A stretch of 64,000 nucleotides of DNA from Streptomyces zhihengii (GCF_016919245.1 NZ_JAFEJA010000001.1:3958001-4022000); one strand, 5' to 3'. Shown: positions 48,329 to 57,603, numbered from the stretch's first letter. Translations and numbers: made by a program. The notes: generated by a model from the letters alone, not told the origin.

Positions 48329-49756
48329 TCAGAGGATGCCGGCCCGGCGGGCCTCGGTCATCCAGGACGGGAACTCGGAGAGCAGCCGGTCGTACAGCTC
48401 CGCGTCGGCGACGGTGGCGATGTCGTCGACGGCGAAGAACCCGACGTTGTCGACCCGGCGCCCGGGCAGGGTGTCGAAGCGTTCCAGCACGCCGTAGTTC
48501 GACCGCCCCAGGCCCACGAACTGCCAGAACACCGGCTCCTCGACCGCCTCCCGGAGCTGCTGCTCGATCTCGGCGTTGCGGTACACCCCGCCGTCCGAGA
48601 AGAAGAGCACCAGCGTGGGGTCGGCGGCGGGGTGGTCGCGGACGTACGCGCGGACCTCGGCGATCACCTTCTGCTCCTCGTTCTGGATGCCGACCGCCCG
48701 CATGTCCACCTGCCCCGGCTGCAGGCCCTTCTGCGGCTTGCGCCTGCCGAACAGGCTCATCTCGCCGCCCCGCACGTGCAGGCGCAGCCAGTCGGGCAGC
48801 TCGCCGAGGAGCAGGTCGGGCAGCCGGGCGGGATGCGAGGCGAAGGTCCACGCCTGCATCTCGCCGTCGTCGTCGAGCTGCGCGGCCACCGCCGCCATCC
48901 GCTCCACGACATCGGCGACCACGCCCTTGCTGTACAGGCCGGCCATCGAGCCGGAGGCGTCCAGCACGAGGATCACCCTCGCCCGGGCACCGGCCGCGCC
49001 GTGCTTGCGCAGACTCACGGCGACCTGCTCCTTGCGCAGCGACAGACGCTTGCGCATGTCGACGGGCAGACGCTCCTCGCCCTTGGTGAGCCGCGGCGCA
49101 CCGGCAGGCGGGGACGGGGCAGCGGGGGGCGCCTGCGGCACGGGAGGGGCTGCCAGGGCGGGAGGGGCCGCTGGGGCGGGCGTGGGAGCCGGAGAGGGCG
49201 CTGGAGCCGGCACGGGTGCGGGAGTGGCCGCGGGGGCGTCGTCGTCCACCGTGATCCCGAAGTCGGTGGCCAGACCGGCGAGCCCGGAGGCGTACCCCTG
49301 CCCCACCGCGCGGAACTTCCACTGCCCGGAGCGCCGGTAGAGCTCACCGCTGACGAACGCGGTCTCCGTCGTCGCCGTCATCTCGAAGCGCGCCAGCTCC
49401 GCCCCCGTCCCCGCGTCCAGCAGGCGCAGGGCCAGCCCGGGGAACCGGCCGAAGGCGCCCCCGTCGGCGGAGGCGCACAGCACGATGCGCTCGACGCCGG
49501 GCTCCACCCGGCTCAGGTCGACGGACACCGCGTCGGTGGCGGTGCCGGAGCCCCGCTGCCTGCCGAGGTGGCGCACGGCGCCCGAGGCGTGCTCGGGCTG
49601 GTTGTAGAAGACGAAGTCGGCGTCGTCGCGCACCCGTCCGGCACCGGTCAGCAGCAGCGCCGATGCGTCCGCGTCGGGGACGCCCGGCGCCTCGCGCCAG
49701 CTCAGCTCGGCACGTACCGCGGCGGCGGCCACCGGAAGGTTGGCGCCCTTGCTCAT
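48329..49756 (-). CDS. TerD domain-vWA domain fusion protein
   Basis: 475 aa from ATG 49756 (SKGANLPV is the usual TerD opening); GTG 49771 is an alternative. The TerD domain (about 1-175) shows the Ca-binding style stretch [12 protein letters not shown] and is followed by a Pro/Ala linker (about 175-230) and a vWA domain (about 260-465) with MIDAS residues in [11 protein letters not shown] and LFFSDGG. Ter proteins form membrane-linked stress complexes (tellurite, phage, colicin). It stands alone here. An inverted repeat, CACCCGGC-N6-GCCGGGTG at 49769-49790, covers the start region and may be an operator. Confidence 0.92.
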   Translation of the reverse strand: MSKGANLPVAAAAVRAELSWREAPGVPDADASALLLTGAGRVRDDADFVFYNQPEHASGAVRHLGRQRGSGTATDAVSVDLSRVEPGVERIVLCASADGGAFGRFPGLALRLLDAGTGAELARFEMTATTETAFVSGELYRRSGQWKFRAVGQGYASGLAGLATDFGITVDDDAPAATPAPVPAPAPSPAPTPAPAAPPALAAPPVPQAPPAAPSPPAGAPRLTKGEERLPVDMRKRLSLRKEQVAVSLRKHGAAGARARVILVLDASGSMAGLYSKGVVADVVERMAAVAAQLDDDGEMQAWTFASHPARLPDLLLGELPDWLRLHVRGGEMSLFGRRKPQKGLQPGQVDMRAVGIQNEEQKVIAEVRAYVRDHPAADPTLVLFFSDGGVYRNAEIEQQLREAVEEPVFWQFVGLGRSNYGVLERFDTLPGRRVDNVGFFAVDDIATVADAELYDRLLSEFPSWMTEARRAGIL

Positions 49757-49847
49757 GGAGGTCGCTGTCACCCGGCCAGTGTGCCGGGTGACGGCGCGCG
49801 CGTCAGCGGTGGCACCGGTACCGCCGGCGCGACCGCATGCGAGCGGC

Positions 49848-50345
49848 CTACGCGTCGAGGACCTGGCCGTCGCGGCGCACGACGGGCTTCTCCACGCTCC
49901 AGGGGAAGTTGATCCACTCGTCGGTGCGCTTCCAGACGTACTCGCACTTCACCAGCGAGTGGGACTTCTCGTAGATCACGGCGGACCGGACCTCGGCGAC
50001 ATGGTCGAGGCAGAAGTCGTGGACCAGCTTCAGCGTCTTGCCGGTGTCCGCGACGTCGTCCGCGATCAGCACCTTCTTGTTGGAGAAGTCGATCGCGTTG
50101 GGGACCGGCGCCAGCATGACCGGCATCTCCAGGGTGGTCCCGACGCCGGTGTAGAACTCGACGTTGACCAGGTGGATGTTCTTGCAGTCCAGCGCGTACG
50201 CCAGCCCGCCCGCGACGAACACCCCGCCCCGCGCGATCGACAGCACGACATCGGGTTCGTACCCGTCGTCGGCGATCGTCTGCGCGAGTTCGCGGATCGC
50301 CCCGCCGAACTTCTCGTAGGTCAGATTCTCGCGTACCTCGCTCAT
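49848..50345 (-). CDS. Purine-type phosphoribosyltransferase
   Basis: 165 aa type I PRTase. The PRPP loop is [14 protein letters not shown] (about 91-104) and the PPi loop is SIARGGV near 36-42. The family uses hypoxanthine, xanthine or guanine; the [14 protein letters not shown] end resembles archaeal/Xpt-like members. ATG at 50345, 10 bases past the dcd stop in the same direction, so a nucleotide-salvage operon with dcd is likely. Confidence 0.92.
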   Translation of the reverse strand: MSEVRENLTYEKFGGAIRELAQTIADDGYEPDVVLSIARGGVFVAGGLAYALDCKNIHLVNVEFYTGVGTTLEMPVMLAPVPNAIDFSNKKVLIADDVADTGKTLKLVHDFCLDHVAEVRSAVIYEKSHSLVKCEYVWKRTDEWINFPWSVEKPVVRRDGQVLDA

Positions 50346-50355
50346 GCGACGGGCC

Positions 50356-50931
50356 TCACACCTGCGTCCGATGGAAATTGATGAACGAGCGGGAGGCGGT
50401 CGGCCCCCGCTGCCCCTGGTAACGCGAGCCGTAGCGCTCACTGCCGTAGGGCTCCTCGGCGGGGGAGGCGAGCCGGAACAGACAGAGCTGCCCGATCTTC
50501 ATCCCCGGCCACAGCTTGATCGGCAGGGTCGCCAGGTTCGACAGCTCCAGCGTCACGTGCCCGGAGAAACCGGGGTCGATGAAGCCGGCCGTCGAGTGCG
50601 TCACCAGGCCGAGGCGTCCCAGGGAGCTCTTGCCCTCCAGCCGCGACGCCAGGTCGTCCGGCAGCGAGATGACCTCGAAGGTCGACGCCAGCACGAACTC
50701 GCCCGGGTGCAGGATGAACGCCTCGTCCCCCTCCGGCTCGACGAGCCGGGTCAGATCGGCCTGCTCGACGGCGGGGTCGATGTGGGGGTACCGGTGGTTC
50801 TCGAACACCCGGAAGTAGCGGTCCAGCCGCACGTCGATGCTCGACGGCTGCACCATGGATTCGTCGTACGGATCGATGCGTACCCGTCCGGCGTCGATCT
50901 CGGCCCGGATGTCCTTGTCTGAGAGAAGCAC
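50356..50931 (-). CDS. dcd: dCTP deaminase
   Basis: 191 aa trimeric enzyme turning dCTP to dUTP, feeding dTMP synthesis. Visible are the opening [20 protein letters not shown] near 28, the catalytic block [21 protein letters not shown] (Glu/Arg/Ser, given in parts, about 98-118) and C-terminal [11 protein letters not shown] start at 50931. TATCCT (50938-50943, minus strand) sits six bases before it with no ribosome site, suggesting leaderless translation. Confidence 0.98.
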   Translation of the reverse strand: MLLSDKDIRAEIDAGRVRIDPYDESMVQPSSIDVRLDRYFRVFENHRYPHIDPAVEQADLTRLVEPEGDEAFILHPGEFVLASTFEVISLPDDLASRLEGKSSLGRLGLVTHSTAGFIDPGFSGHVTLELSNLATLPIKLWPGMKIGQLCLFRLASPAEEPYGSERYGSRYQGQRGPTASRSFINFHRTQV

Positions 50932-51003
50932 GCCCCGAGGATACGCAGAGCGCGCGGGCCGTCCCCAATCGGACACCTGCCCGCGCGCCCGCGCCCGCCT
51001 CTG

Positions 51004-51189
51004 TTACCGCTGGTCCGACCGCCCCTGCACCACCACGGGCACGGCGTTCCTCAGCCGCGCACACCGCGGACACCGCACGAGCCGCCCGGGCCCGAGCCGG
51101 TCCGCGCCGAGCTGCTGCAGAGGAAACGAAGCGGTACTGAACACGTGCCCTTCGGCACAGCGGACGACGGTGCGCTCCATCAAGTCCAT
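51004..51189 (-). CDS. Small zinc-ribbon protein
   Basis: 61 aa; ATG 51189 with GGAAGGGG upstream (an ATG at 51180 is possible). Ligand candidates are Cys and His in VVRCAEGHVF and Cys-x2-Cys in VRCPRCARLR, a typical zinc ribbon. Small proteins of this kind are frequent in Streptomyces; no role is known. Confidence 0.75.
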   Translation of the reverse strand: MDLMERTVVRCAEGHVFSTASFPLQQLGADRLGPGRLVRCPRCARLRNAVPVVVQGRSDQR

Positions 51190-51409
51190 CGGGCCCCTTC
51201 CCCAACGAATGCGGACGAAGCCCCACATTAGGTGATGACCCGGACCGACTCGCACGCGGCACTCCGCGCCCCGAGGTTACGCCCCAACTCCCGCCCCCCG
51301 CACAGCCTTCCACGGCCCGGACACGCCACACGCCCCGCGGGGCGATGCATCGCGGGGCGCGTGATGAGGTAGAGTGAGCGACGATGCGGTACCGATCAAG
51401 GTCCGCCGC

Positions 51410-51480
51410 GCGGATGTAGTTTAATGGTAGAACATGAGCTTCCCAAGCTTATAGCGCGGGTTCGATTCCCGTCATCCGCT
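51410..51480 (+). tRNA. tRNA-Gly(CCC)
   Basis: 71 nt. Acceptor stem GCGGATG pairs with CATCCGC; the D arm contains TTTAATGGTAGAA; anticodon loop TTCCCAA with CCC at 51442-51444; T arm CGGG-TTCGATT-CCCG. The discriminator is T, the CCA is not encoded. A strong terminator follows at once. Confidence 0.95.
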
Positions 51481-51528
51481 CTTCCACGAAGCCCCAGGTC
51501 AGCGACCTGGGGCTTCGTCGTTGTCCGG
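51476..51528. repeat. tRNA 3' end plus terminator, copy A of a direct repeat
   Basis: 53 bases from CCGCT of the tRNA through the hairpin to GTCCGG recur at 52360-52412 with about six differences and no gaps. One difference pair is compensatory in the stem (C-G to G-C). Confidence 0.85.
51488..51516 (+). terminator. tRNA-Gly terminator
   Basis: GAAGCCCCAGGTC-AGC-GACCTGGGGCTTC, a perfect 13-bp stem with a three-base loop, 8 bases after the tRNA. Confidence 0.9.
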
Positions 51529-51654
51529 ACCTCGCCGGGCGTCCCGCACCACCTCTGCACCACCCGTCACCTGATCCGGCTTGTCACACGCCCTCTCCCG
51601 GGCCGCGCGCACCATCCGGTCCAGCCCGCCGGCCATGCTGAGCGGCTCGACGGC

Positions 51655-52092
51655 TCAGAGCGATGCCTCGGCTCCGAGGCTTCCAGCACTGATGGCTCTC
51701 CGGAGCACGTGGGCGATCTCCTCGGGCTTGAGGTCGATGCCGTCGAGGCCTTCGACGGTCAGCGGCACCTCTTCCAGCGCGTACTCGCCTCGGCCCCCGA
51801 CGCTGAACTCGGGGCCGGTGCGGTCCTCGAAGGACCAGGTCGCGATCCGGGCGAGGTAGAAGAGCTGGCGCTCGTCGTCGGATTCCATCGTGTGGAGGAG
51901 GCGGATGATGTCGGCCTTCCCCGCGATCTCCTCATGGATCTCCCGGTGGAGGGCGGCCTCTCGGGACTCGTCGCCGGGTTCGACGCCGCCGCCGGGCAGG
52001 ACCCAGTACTCGGGGATTCCGGGCCTGGTGCGACGGATGACGAGCATCGTGCCGTCTGCGGTGACGAGGATGGCGCGGACTCGTTCGATCAT
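51655..52092 (-). CDS. NUDIX hydrolase
   Basis: 145 aa. The Nudix box (about 34-56) runs GGGVEPGDESREAALHREIHEEI, shown here as G-x5-E...RE-x-HEE, complete for Mg-pyrophosphohydrolase activity on a nucleoside-diphosphate-linked substrate. ATG at 52092; the ribosome site is weak. The gene lies alone between the two copies of the tRNA-flank repeat, so it may be the cargo or remnant of an inserted segment. Confidence 0.9.
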   Translation of the reverse strand: MIERVRAILVTADGTMLVIRRTRPGIPEYWVLPGGGVEPGDESREAALHREIHEEIAGKADIIRLLHTMESDDERQLFYLARIATWSFEDRTGPEFSVGGRGEYALEEVPLTVEGLDGIDLKPEEIAHVLRRAISAGSLGAEASL

Positions 52093-52447
52093 GGCGGTTC
52101 GCCTCCCTGCTTGTTGACGGTCTCGGTGGAGCAGCCAGCCGCCGTCCGCGTGGACCGACTGCCCCGTGATGGACGAGGCGGAGGGAAACCATGATTTCGG
52201 TGGCCGTTTACACAGGTCAGATGCGGTGTCGACGTTCTGGGCTTCGGTGATTCCCCAGCTCATGGCGCGGGTTGCCGACTGGGCACGATTGCGCGCACCG
52301 GTATCGAATCCGGCACGAGCGCGCCGAGCAACTCCTCGGCGCCTGACAGGGGGAGACAGCCGCTCGTGAACGAAGGCCCAGGTCAGCGACCTGGGCCTTC
52401 GTCGTCGTCCGGGGCCGCCGCGGGGCCGGCCCCGCGGCCGAGGTGCG
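52093..52447. other. Gene-free segment ending in the second tRNA-flank repeat
   Basis: No gene is supported. A CCGG-TATCGAAT-CCGG element at about 52299-52315 is shaped like a tRNA T arm, but no tRNA can be folded around it. Copy B of the repeat is at the right end. Confidence 0.5.
52360..52412. repeat. tRNA-flank direct repeat, copy B, with hairpin
   Basis: CCGCTC, then GAAGGCCCAGGTC-AGC-GACCTGGGCCTTC, then GTCGTCGTCCGG. It matches copy A at 51476-51528 and still forms a perfect 13-bp hairpin, so it also terminates transcription toward the convergent gene at 52448. Confidence 0.85.
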
Positions 52448-52681
52448 TCAGTTCTGTGCGGTGTCCTCGGCCGGCGGCGCCGTGGCCTCCGGCTGGGCGG
52501 TCCCCTCGGCCGTGCCGGTCTTCTCGCGCATCTTGCGGACCAGTTCGGCCTTGCGGTCGGCGGCGCTCTGGCGGTCGCGGTTGCGGTGCGGGCCGTTGTT
52601 CTGGCGTTCGGCGCGGGACTGCTTCTTGCGCTGGCCGCCGCCCTGGCCCACGGGGTTGTTGATGTTCTTGCTGTCGGTCAC
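52448..52681 (-). CDS. DUF6243 family small basic protein
   Basis: 77 aa; GAGGAG six bases before GTG 52681. The sequence is Asn/Gln/Arg-rich (NPVGQGGGQRKKQSRAERQN, then DRQSAADRKAELVRKMREK) and probably disordered or helical, with an Ala/Thr/Glu tail. It is conserved in Streptomyces without a known role; the basic charge would allow nucleic-acid binding. Confidence 0.78.
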   Translation of the reverse strand: MTDSKNINNPVGQGGGQRKKQSRAERQNNGPHRNRDRQSAADRKAELVRKMREKTGTAEGTAQPEATAPPAEDTAQN

Positions 52682-52846
52682 GGGGACTCCTCGCGGATTG
52701 GTCGGTGAGGACGGGTACGGAGGCCCGTCGTCGGCGGCCCTTCGACCGGTGTTCCCATGATGCGGGACGGGGGGCCGAGGGCCCCGATGCGGCCCCCCGA
52801 CAGGGGGTCCTCGCCGGGGGGCGGCGGGGAGCCTAGGATCGCGGGC

Positions 52847-53791
52847 ATGGCGCTGAGCATGGACGACGTGGACCGGTTCGAGGCCGCCAGGCCCCGGCTG
52901 GAGGCCATCGCCTACCGGCTGCTCGGGTCGGCGGGCGAGGCGGAGGACGCCGTGCAGGAGACGTTCCTGCGGTGGCAGGCGGCCGACGTCGGACGGATCG
53001 AGGTGCCCGAGGCGTGGCTGACCAAGGTGCTCACCAACTACTGCCTCAACCAGCTCACTTCGGCCCGCGCGCGGCGCGAGACCTATGTGGGGCGCTGGCT
53101 GCCCGAGCCGCTGCTCGCCGGGGACCCGATGCTCGGGCCGGCCGAGACCGCCGAGCAGCGCGACTCGGTGTCGTACGCCGTGCTCGTGCTGCTGGAGCGG
53201 CTGTCGCCCGGCGAGCGGGCGGTGTACGTGCTGCGGGAGGCCTTCGGCTACCCGCACCGGGAGGTCGCCGAGATCCTGGACATCACCGAGGCCGCCAGCC
53301 AGCAGATCCACCACCGGGCGAAGAAGCACGTCGCGGACGGCAGGACGCGCACCGAGATCGACGAGGCCGCCGCGCGGCGGATCGTCGAGGAGTTCCTGAC
53401 CGCGGCGACCAGCGGGCGGACCGAGCCGCTCGTGCGGCTGCTGACCCAGGACGCCGTCTCGGTCGGCGACGGCGGCGGCAAGATCCCGGCCCGCGCGAAG
53501 GCGTTCGAGGGCGCGCTCGCGGTCGCCACGTTCCTGCGCGGCCTGTTCAAGCCCAGCGACGCCAAGCGGGCCTGGATCGGCGGTGCGCCCGGCATCTACG
53601 CGTCGACCGCCAACGGCGGGCCCGCCGTGGTCGCGGTCGTGGACGGCCGGGTCGTCGGCATCACCTGCCTGGAGGTCACCCCGGAGGGCATCGTGGCCGT
53701 CCGCAGCCAGGTCAACCCCGACAAGCTCCTCCGCGCGACCGAGCGGTGGGCCGCCGCGCACCACGGGGAGGCCCCGCTCCACACCCTCTGA
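52847..53791 (+). CDS. ECF41-type RNA polymerase sigma factor with SnoaL-like tail
   Basis: 314 aa. Sigma region 2 (AYRLLGSAGEAEDAVQETFLRW, in parts, about 20-42) and region 4 (YPHREVAEILDITEAASQQIHHRAKKHV, in parts, about 130-160) are joined to a C-terminal SnoaL-like domain (about 180-314). That domain carries the family's DGGGK near 208 and NPDKL near 291, which modulate activity without an anti-sigma factor. ATG 52847 has TAGGAT exactly 7 bases upstream and no ribosome site, so translation is probably leaderless. The next gene, an oxidoreductase, is the usual type of ECF41 partner. Confidence 0.93.
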   Translation: MALSMDDVDRFEAARPRLEAIAYRLLGSAGEAEDAVQETFLRWQAADVGRIEVPEAWLTKVLTNYCLNQLTSARARRETYVGRWLPEPLLAGDPMLGPAETAEQRDSVSYAVLVLLERLSPGERAVYVLREAFGYPHREVAEILDITEAASQQIHHRAKKHVADGRTRTEIDEAAARRIVEEFLTAATSGRTEPLVRLLTQDAVSVGDGGGKIPARAKAFEGALAVATFLRGLFKPSDAKRAWIGGAPGIYASTANGGPAVVAVVDGRVVGITCLEVTPEGIVAVRSQVNPDKLLRATERWAAAHHGEAPLHTL

Positions 53792-53796
53792 GGCGA

Positions 53797-53812
53797 TGTG
53801 ACGCAGGTCACA
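53797..53812. promoter_or_regulatory. CRP-like palindrome
   Basis: TGTGA-CGCAGG-TCACA, a perfect match to the CRP/FNR-family consensus TGTGA-N6-TCACA, 6 bases after the sigma-factor stop and 92 bases before the oxidoreductase start. Confidence 0.7.
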
Positions 53813-53903
53813 TCCCGATCCTGTCAGGAAACGCGGGGCCGTCCGGTTCAAGGGGCGACACCACGCCGGAGACCGGCGGACCCGCCCAGACAGGAGCACG
53901 GAC

Positions 53904-55106
53904 ATGCAGCACCGCATCGTCGTCCTCGGAGCCGGCTACACCGGAGCATCCGCCGCCGGCCGCCTCGCCCGGCGGCTGCACCACGCGGACGTCGCCATCA
54001 CCCTCGTCAACCCCGAGCCCGACTTCGTCGAGCGCGTCCGGCTGCACCAGCTCGCCGCCGGCCAGGACCTCAGGCCCCGGCCGTTCGACGAGATGTTCGC
54101 GGGCACCGGCGTGGAGCTCAGGCTCGCCAGGACCACCGCCGTGGACGTGGACGCCAAGGTGGTCACGGTCGCCGCCGCCGACGGCTCGGGGCAGGAGGAG
54201 CTGGCGTACGACACCCTGGTGTACGCCCTGGGCAGCGGCTGGAACGACGGCGGCGTCCCCGGCACCGCCGAGCACGCCCACGAGATCTCCGGCCGCCCCG
54301 GCGCCCTGCGGCTCCGCGACCGCCTGGCCGCCCTGGAAGCGGGCCGGCCCGTGGTCGTGGTCGGCGGCGGACTGACCGGCGTGGAGGCAGCGACGGAGAT
54401 CGCCGAGGCCCGCCCGGACCTGGACGTCGCCCTGGCCGCCCACGGCGCCCTCGGCGACTGGCTCTCCGAGAAGGGCCGCGCCCACCTGCGGAAGGTGGTC
54501 GCCGGACTGGGCATCACCGTCCACGAGCACACCGCGGTCGACGCCGTGGAGGCCGCCGCGGTGACGACCGCCGACGGCCGGACCCTGCCCGCCGACGTCA
54601 CCGTGTGGACCACCGGCTTCGCCGTCCACCCGATCGCCCGGGCCACCGCCCTGGAACTCACCGAGGGCGACCGGATCGTGGTCGACGACACCATGCGCTC
54701 GGTCTCCCACCCGGACGTGTACGCCGTGGGCGACGCGGCGATGGCGGCCGGCCCCCTGGGCAAGCCCCTGCGCATGTCCTGCGCCTCGGGTGTCCCGATG
54801 GCCTGGCAGGCCGCCGACGCCATCGCCGCCCGCCTGGCCGGCACCAAGGTCCCCCGTGTCCCCATCCGCTACTTCCAGCAGTGCGTCTCGCTCGGCCGCA
54901 AGGAGGGGCTGATCCAGTTCGTCACCGCCGACGACCGGTCGGTCGCGCGCGCCCTGACGGGCCGGACGGCGGCCCTGTACAAGGAGCTGGTGTGCAAGGG
55001 CGCGGCCTGGACCGTCGCCAACCCGACCGTGGGCATGCCGGCCAGGCGCCGCCGGATCGCCCGGCAGGAGGCGGCGTCCCCGGCCCCGGCCCGGGCGACA
55101 GCCTGA
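53904..55106 (+). CDS. FAD/NAD(P)-dependent oxidoreductase, NDH-2-like
   Basis: 400 aa two-dinucleotide-binding-domain flavoprotein. FAD site VVLGAGYTGASAAGRL (about 5-20), NAD site VVVGGGLTGVEAA (about 151-163) and YAVGDAAMA near 273, which binds the flavin ribityl chain. It resembles type II NADH dehydrogenases and AIF-like proteins; there is no clear membrane anchor. It probably transfers electrons from NAD(P)H to a quinone. It follows the ECF41 gene, whose regulon usually includes such a neighbour, behind a CRP-like site. Confidence 0.9.
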   Translation: MQHRIVVLGAGYTGASAAGRLARRLHHADVAITLVNPEPDFVERVRLHQLAAGQDLRPRPFDEMFAGTGVELRLARTTAVDVDAKVVTVAAADGSGQEELAYDTLVYALGSGWNDGGVPGTAEHAHEISGRPGALRLRDRLAALEAGRPVVVVGGGLTGVEAATEIAEARPDLDVALAAHGALGDWLSEKGRAHLRKVVAGLGITVHEHTAVDAVEAAAVTTADGRTLPADVTVWTTGFAVHPIARATALELTEGDRIVVDDTMRSVSHPDVYAVGDAAMAAGPLGKPLRMSCASGVPMAWQAADAIAARLAGTKVPRVPIRYFQQCVSLGRKEGLIQFVTADDRSVARALTGRTAALYKELVCKGAAWTVANPTVGMPARRRRIARQEAASPAPARATA

Positions 55107-55125
55107 CCCGGACCGGAGGGCCCAC

Positions 55126-55154
55126 CCTCCGCCGCCCCGCCGGGGCGGCGGAGG
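55126..55154 (+). terminator. Terminator of the oxidoreductase gene
   Basis: CCTCCGCCGCCCC-GCC-GGGGCGGCGGAGG, a perfect 13-bp stem 20 bases past the stop. Confidence 0.82.
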
Positions 55155-55208
55155 TCCGTGCGGCGCGGCAGGGCGCCCGAGAGGCGGGCGGGCAGGTAAG
55201 AGACAGGC

Positions 55209-56423
55209 ATGTCCCACCCCGGCACCCTCGTCCTGATCATGTTCATCGCCGTGCTGTCGCCGCTGCTGGCGGACCGGGCGGCGCGCAGGATCCGCGTCCC
55301 GCTGGTGATCTTCGAGATCGCGCTCGGAATCGTCGTCGGCCCGCAGCTCCTCGGCTGGGCGCACACGGACCGGGTGACGGACACCCTGGCGAACCTCGGG
55401 CTGTCCATGCTCATCTTCCTCGCCGGGTACGAGATCGACTTCGCGGCCGTCCGCGGCCCCACGCTGAACCGCTCGCTGGCCGCGTGGCCGGTGTCGCTCG
55501 CGCTCGGCATCGGCATCGCCTTCCTCCTCGCCGACGGTGGACTGTCCGAGGTGTTCGTCGTCGGCACGGCGCTGACCAGCACCGCGCTGGGCACCGTGCT
55601 GCCGATCCTGCGGGACTCCGGTGATCTCGGCTCCCCCTTCGGCAAGGCCGCGTCGGCCTTCGGGGCGGTCGGGGAGTTCGGCCCGGTGGTGGCCGTGGCC
55701 CTGCTGCTCAGCGGCCGGCGGCCCGGAGAGGCGGCGGCGGTGCTGATCGCCTTCGCCGTCGTCACCGCGGCCGCCGTCCTGTGGGCGCTGCGGCCGCGGC
55801 CGCCCTGGTTCTCGCGTCTGGTCGACGAGACGCTGCACAGCAGCGGCCAGTTCGCGGTGCGCTTCGTGATGCTGCTGCTGGCCGCGATGCTCGGCCTGGC
55901 CACCGTGTTCGGGCTCGACGTGCTGCTGGGGGCGTTCGCGGCCGGGGTGCTGACCCGGCTGGTGCTCCAGGGGGCCGCTCCCGAGACCGGGCCCGAGATC
56001 ATGGGCAAGGTGGAGGCCGTGGGCTTCGGCTTCCTGGTGCCCCTCTTCTACGTGGTGACGGGGATCGAGTTCGACCTCGACGCGCTGCTCCACGACGCCC
56101 GTGCCCTGCTGCTGGTGCCGGTGTTCCTGGCGCTCTTCGTGATCGTGCGGGGCGGTCCGGTGTACGCCCTCGCCCCGCGGGAGTCCGGCCGCCGCGACCG
56201 GGCCGCGCTGACCCTCTTCTGCTCCACCTGTCTGCCGCTGGTGGTCGCGATCACCACCATCGGCACCGATCAGCGCATTCTGCCCACGGACACGGCCGCC
56301 GCGCTGGTGGGCGCCGCGATGATCTCCGTACTGGTGCTGCCCCTGACGGCCATGCGGCTGCGGCGCGGGCGCGGCGGCGGAGCGGCGCCGTCCGGCACCC
56401 CGGCGGAGTCGGAGACCTGGTGA
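55209..56423 (+). CDS. CPA2-type cation:proton antiporter
   Basis: 404 aa with about 12 membrane helices filling the chain, of the Na+/H+ exchanger-KefB family. Visible are FEIALGIVVGPQLLGW near 35-50, the helix 4 unwound GLSMLIFLAGYEID near 65-80 and GAVGEFGPVVAVALL near 150 (family ND/ED-type charged centre reads as Glu here). There is no C-terminal TrkA-N domain. It exchanges monovalent cations for protons across the plasma membrane. It stands alone. Confidence 0.9.
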   Translation: MSHPGTLVLIMFIAVLSPLLADRAARRIRVPLVIFEIALGIVVGPQLLGWAHTDRVTDTLANLGLSMLIFLAGYEIDFAAVRGPTLNRSLAAWPVSLALGIGIAFLLADGGLSEVFVVGTALTSTALGTVLPILRDSGDLGSPFGKAASAFGAVGEFGPVVAVALLLSGRRPGEAAAVLIAFAVVTAAAVLWALRPRPPWFSRLVDETLHSSGQFAVRFVMLLLAAMLGLATVFGLDVLLGAFAAGVLTRLVLQGAAPETGPEIMGKVEAVGFGFLVPLFYVVTGIEFDLDALLHDARALLLVPVFLALFVIVRGGPVYALAPRESGRRDRAALTLFCSTCLPLVVAITTIGTDQRILPTDTAAALVGAAMISVLVLPLTAMRLRRGRGGGAAPSGTPAESETW

Positions 56424-56598
56424 CGGCGGGGCGGCAAAGGCTTCGGGACGCGGCGGGCGGCGAAGGCTCGGAGACGGCGGCCGGCGGGGCGGGAGAGGCT
56501 TCGGGACGGCGGGCGGGGGCGGTGGTGCGGGGGCCGTCCGGCGGCGCCTGCGGCGCGTCACCCCGGGGCCGGTCGCCCGCTGCGGCCAGACTTCCGGC

Positions 56599-56805
56599 AT
56601 GGACAACGCACCGAAGGCCGCCCTCGAAGGCGGCCCCGACGACCTGCCCGAGCGCATCGTCCCCGCGCCGGAGCCCGGATCCGACGTCAAGGTCCCGCTG
56701 CGCGGGGGCTACGAGCACTTCCGGGCCACCACGCGCGAGCAGCAGACCGACCAGGGCGCACTGCCGGTCTACGAGTGGTGGGAGCGCACCGAACTCCCCG
56801 GCTGA
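56599..56805 (+). CDS. DUF5988 family small protein
   Basis: 68 aa soluble acidic protein: GGPDDLPERIVPAPEP and YEWWERTELPG are the family's conserved parts. Conserved in Streptomyces, often near regulatory or secondary-metabolism genes; role unknown. ATG at 56599; no strong ribosome site. Confidence 0.8.
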   Translation: MDNAPKAALEGGPDDLPERIVPAPEPGSDVKVPLRGGYEHFRATTREQQTDQGALPVYEWWERTELPG

Positions 56806-56859
56806 GGGTCCCCGGTTCCCGGGCGAACGGTCCGGGGACGCGGCCCGGGCGGCGCCCGC

Positions 56860-57603
56860 TCACTCCTCCCCGGTGCTCACCAGGGCGAGCGTGATGTTGT
56901 CAGGGCCGCCCGCCTCGACCGCCGCCCGCCACAGCTCGTAGGCCGCCCGGCCGTGGTCGTGCTCGCGCAGCACCTCCTCGATGACGTCGCCGGGCACCGG
57001 GTCGGTCAGCCCGTCCGTGCACACCAGGCAGCGGAACCCCGGTTCGAGCGGAACGGCCGTCAGATGCGGGGCGATGCCGCCCGGTTCACGGGATCCGCCG
57101 AGGGACTGGGTCAGCAGGGAGACGGTGCGCCGCCCGGGCAGCGGGGGCGGGTTGTCGTCGACGCTGAGCAACTCCAGTCCGCCGTCCCGCCAGCCCAGGA
57201 CCCGGCTGTCGCCGACGTTGAACACCAGCGCCGTGCCGGCGAGCAGCACGACCCCGGCGACCGTGGTGCCCATGGTGGCGCGCGCCGGGTCGCGGGCGGC
57301 GGCCGCGTACACCTCGCGGTTGCAGAGGTCCAGGACGTCGCGCACGGCGTCCTCCCCGTCCAGCGCGGGCCCGTGGAGGGCCAGGATCCGGGCGACGAGG
57401 GCGCTGGCCACCTCGCCGGCCGGCTGGCCGCCGATGCCGTCGGCGACGGCCACGACCAGCGGTGAGCCGAGGGGGAACACCAGGGTCTGCGGGTTCCCGG
57501 TGACGGTGCCGGTGAGCGTCCAGGGCCCGGCCACCAGGCTGTCCTCGTTGTTCTCGCGCAGCAGGCCGGGGTGGCTCAGCGCGGTGACGGTGACGTGCTC
57601 CAT
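56860..57603 (-). CDS. PP2C-type protein phosphatase
   Basis: 247 aa from ATG 57603 (GGGAGAGG upstream). Metal-binding motifs of the PPM family are NNEDS near 18-22, ADGIGGQPAGEVAS (about 54-67), NVGDSRV near 130, CTDGLTD near 190 and GGPDNITL near 232. It removes phosphate from Ser/Thr; no kinase is adjacent, so its partners are elsewhere. It is divergent from the cstB-like gene. Confidence 0.95.
   Translation of the reverse strand: MEHVTVTALSHPGLLRENNEDSLVAGPWTLTGTVTGNPQTLVFPLGSPLVVAVADGIGGQPAGEVASALVARILALHGPALDGEDAVRDVLDLCNREVYAAAARDPARATMGTTVAGVVLLAGTALVFNVGDSRVLGWRDGGLELLSVDDNPPPLPGRRTVSLLTQSLGGSREPGGIAPHLTAVPLEPGFRCLVCTDGLTDPVPGDVIEEVLREHDHGRAAYELWRAAVEAGGPDNITLALVSTGEE

Noticed and set aside
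51517..51650. Leftward open frame resembling the tail of a Streptomyces integrase (AREA: ERACDKPDQVTGGAEVVR)
   Set aside because: Only about 50 codons with a stop just upstream, no Arg/His/Tyr catalytic motif visible. It would fit an integrated-element scar but cannot be supported.
52290..52330. Possible second tRNA around CCGG-TATCGAAT-CCGG
   Set aside because: No acceptor, D or anticodon arm can be folded around it.
53822..53845. TGTCAGG...CGTC as an ECF41 promoter for the oxidoreductase gene
   Set aside because: The distance between the elements is shorter than I would expect for ECF41 promoters, and the -35 deviates from TGTCACA.
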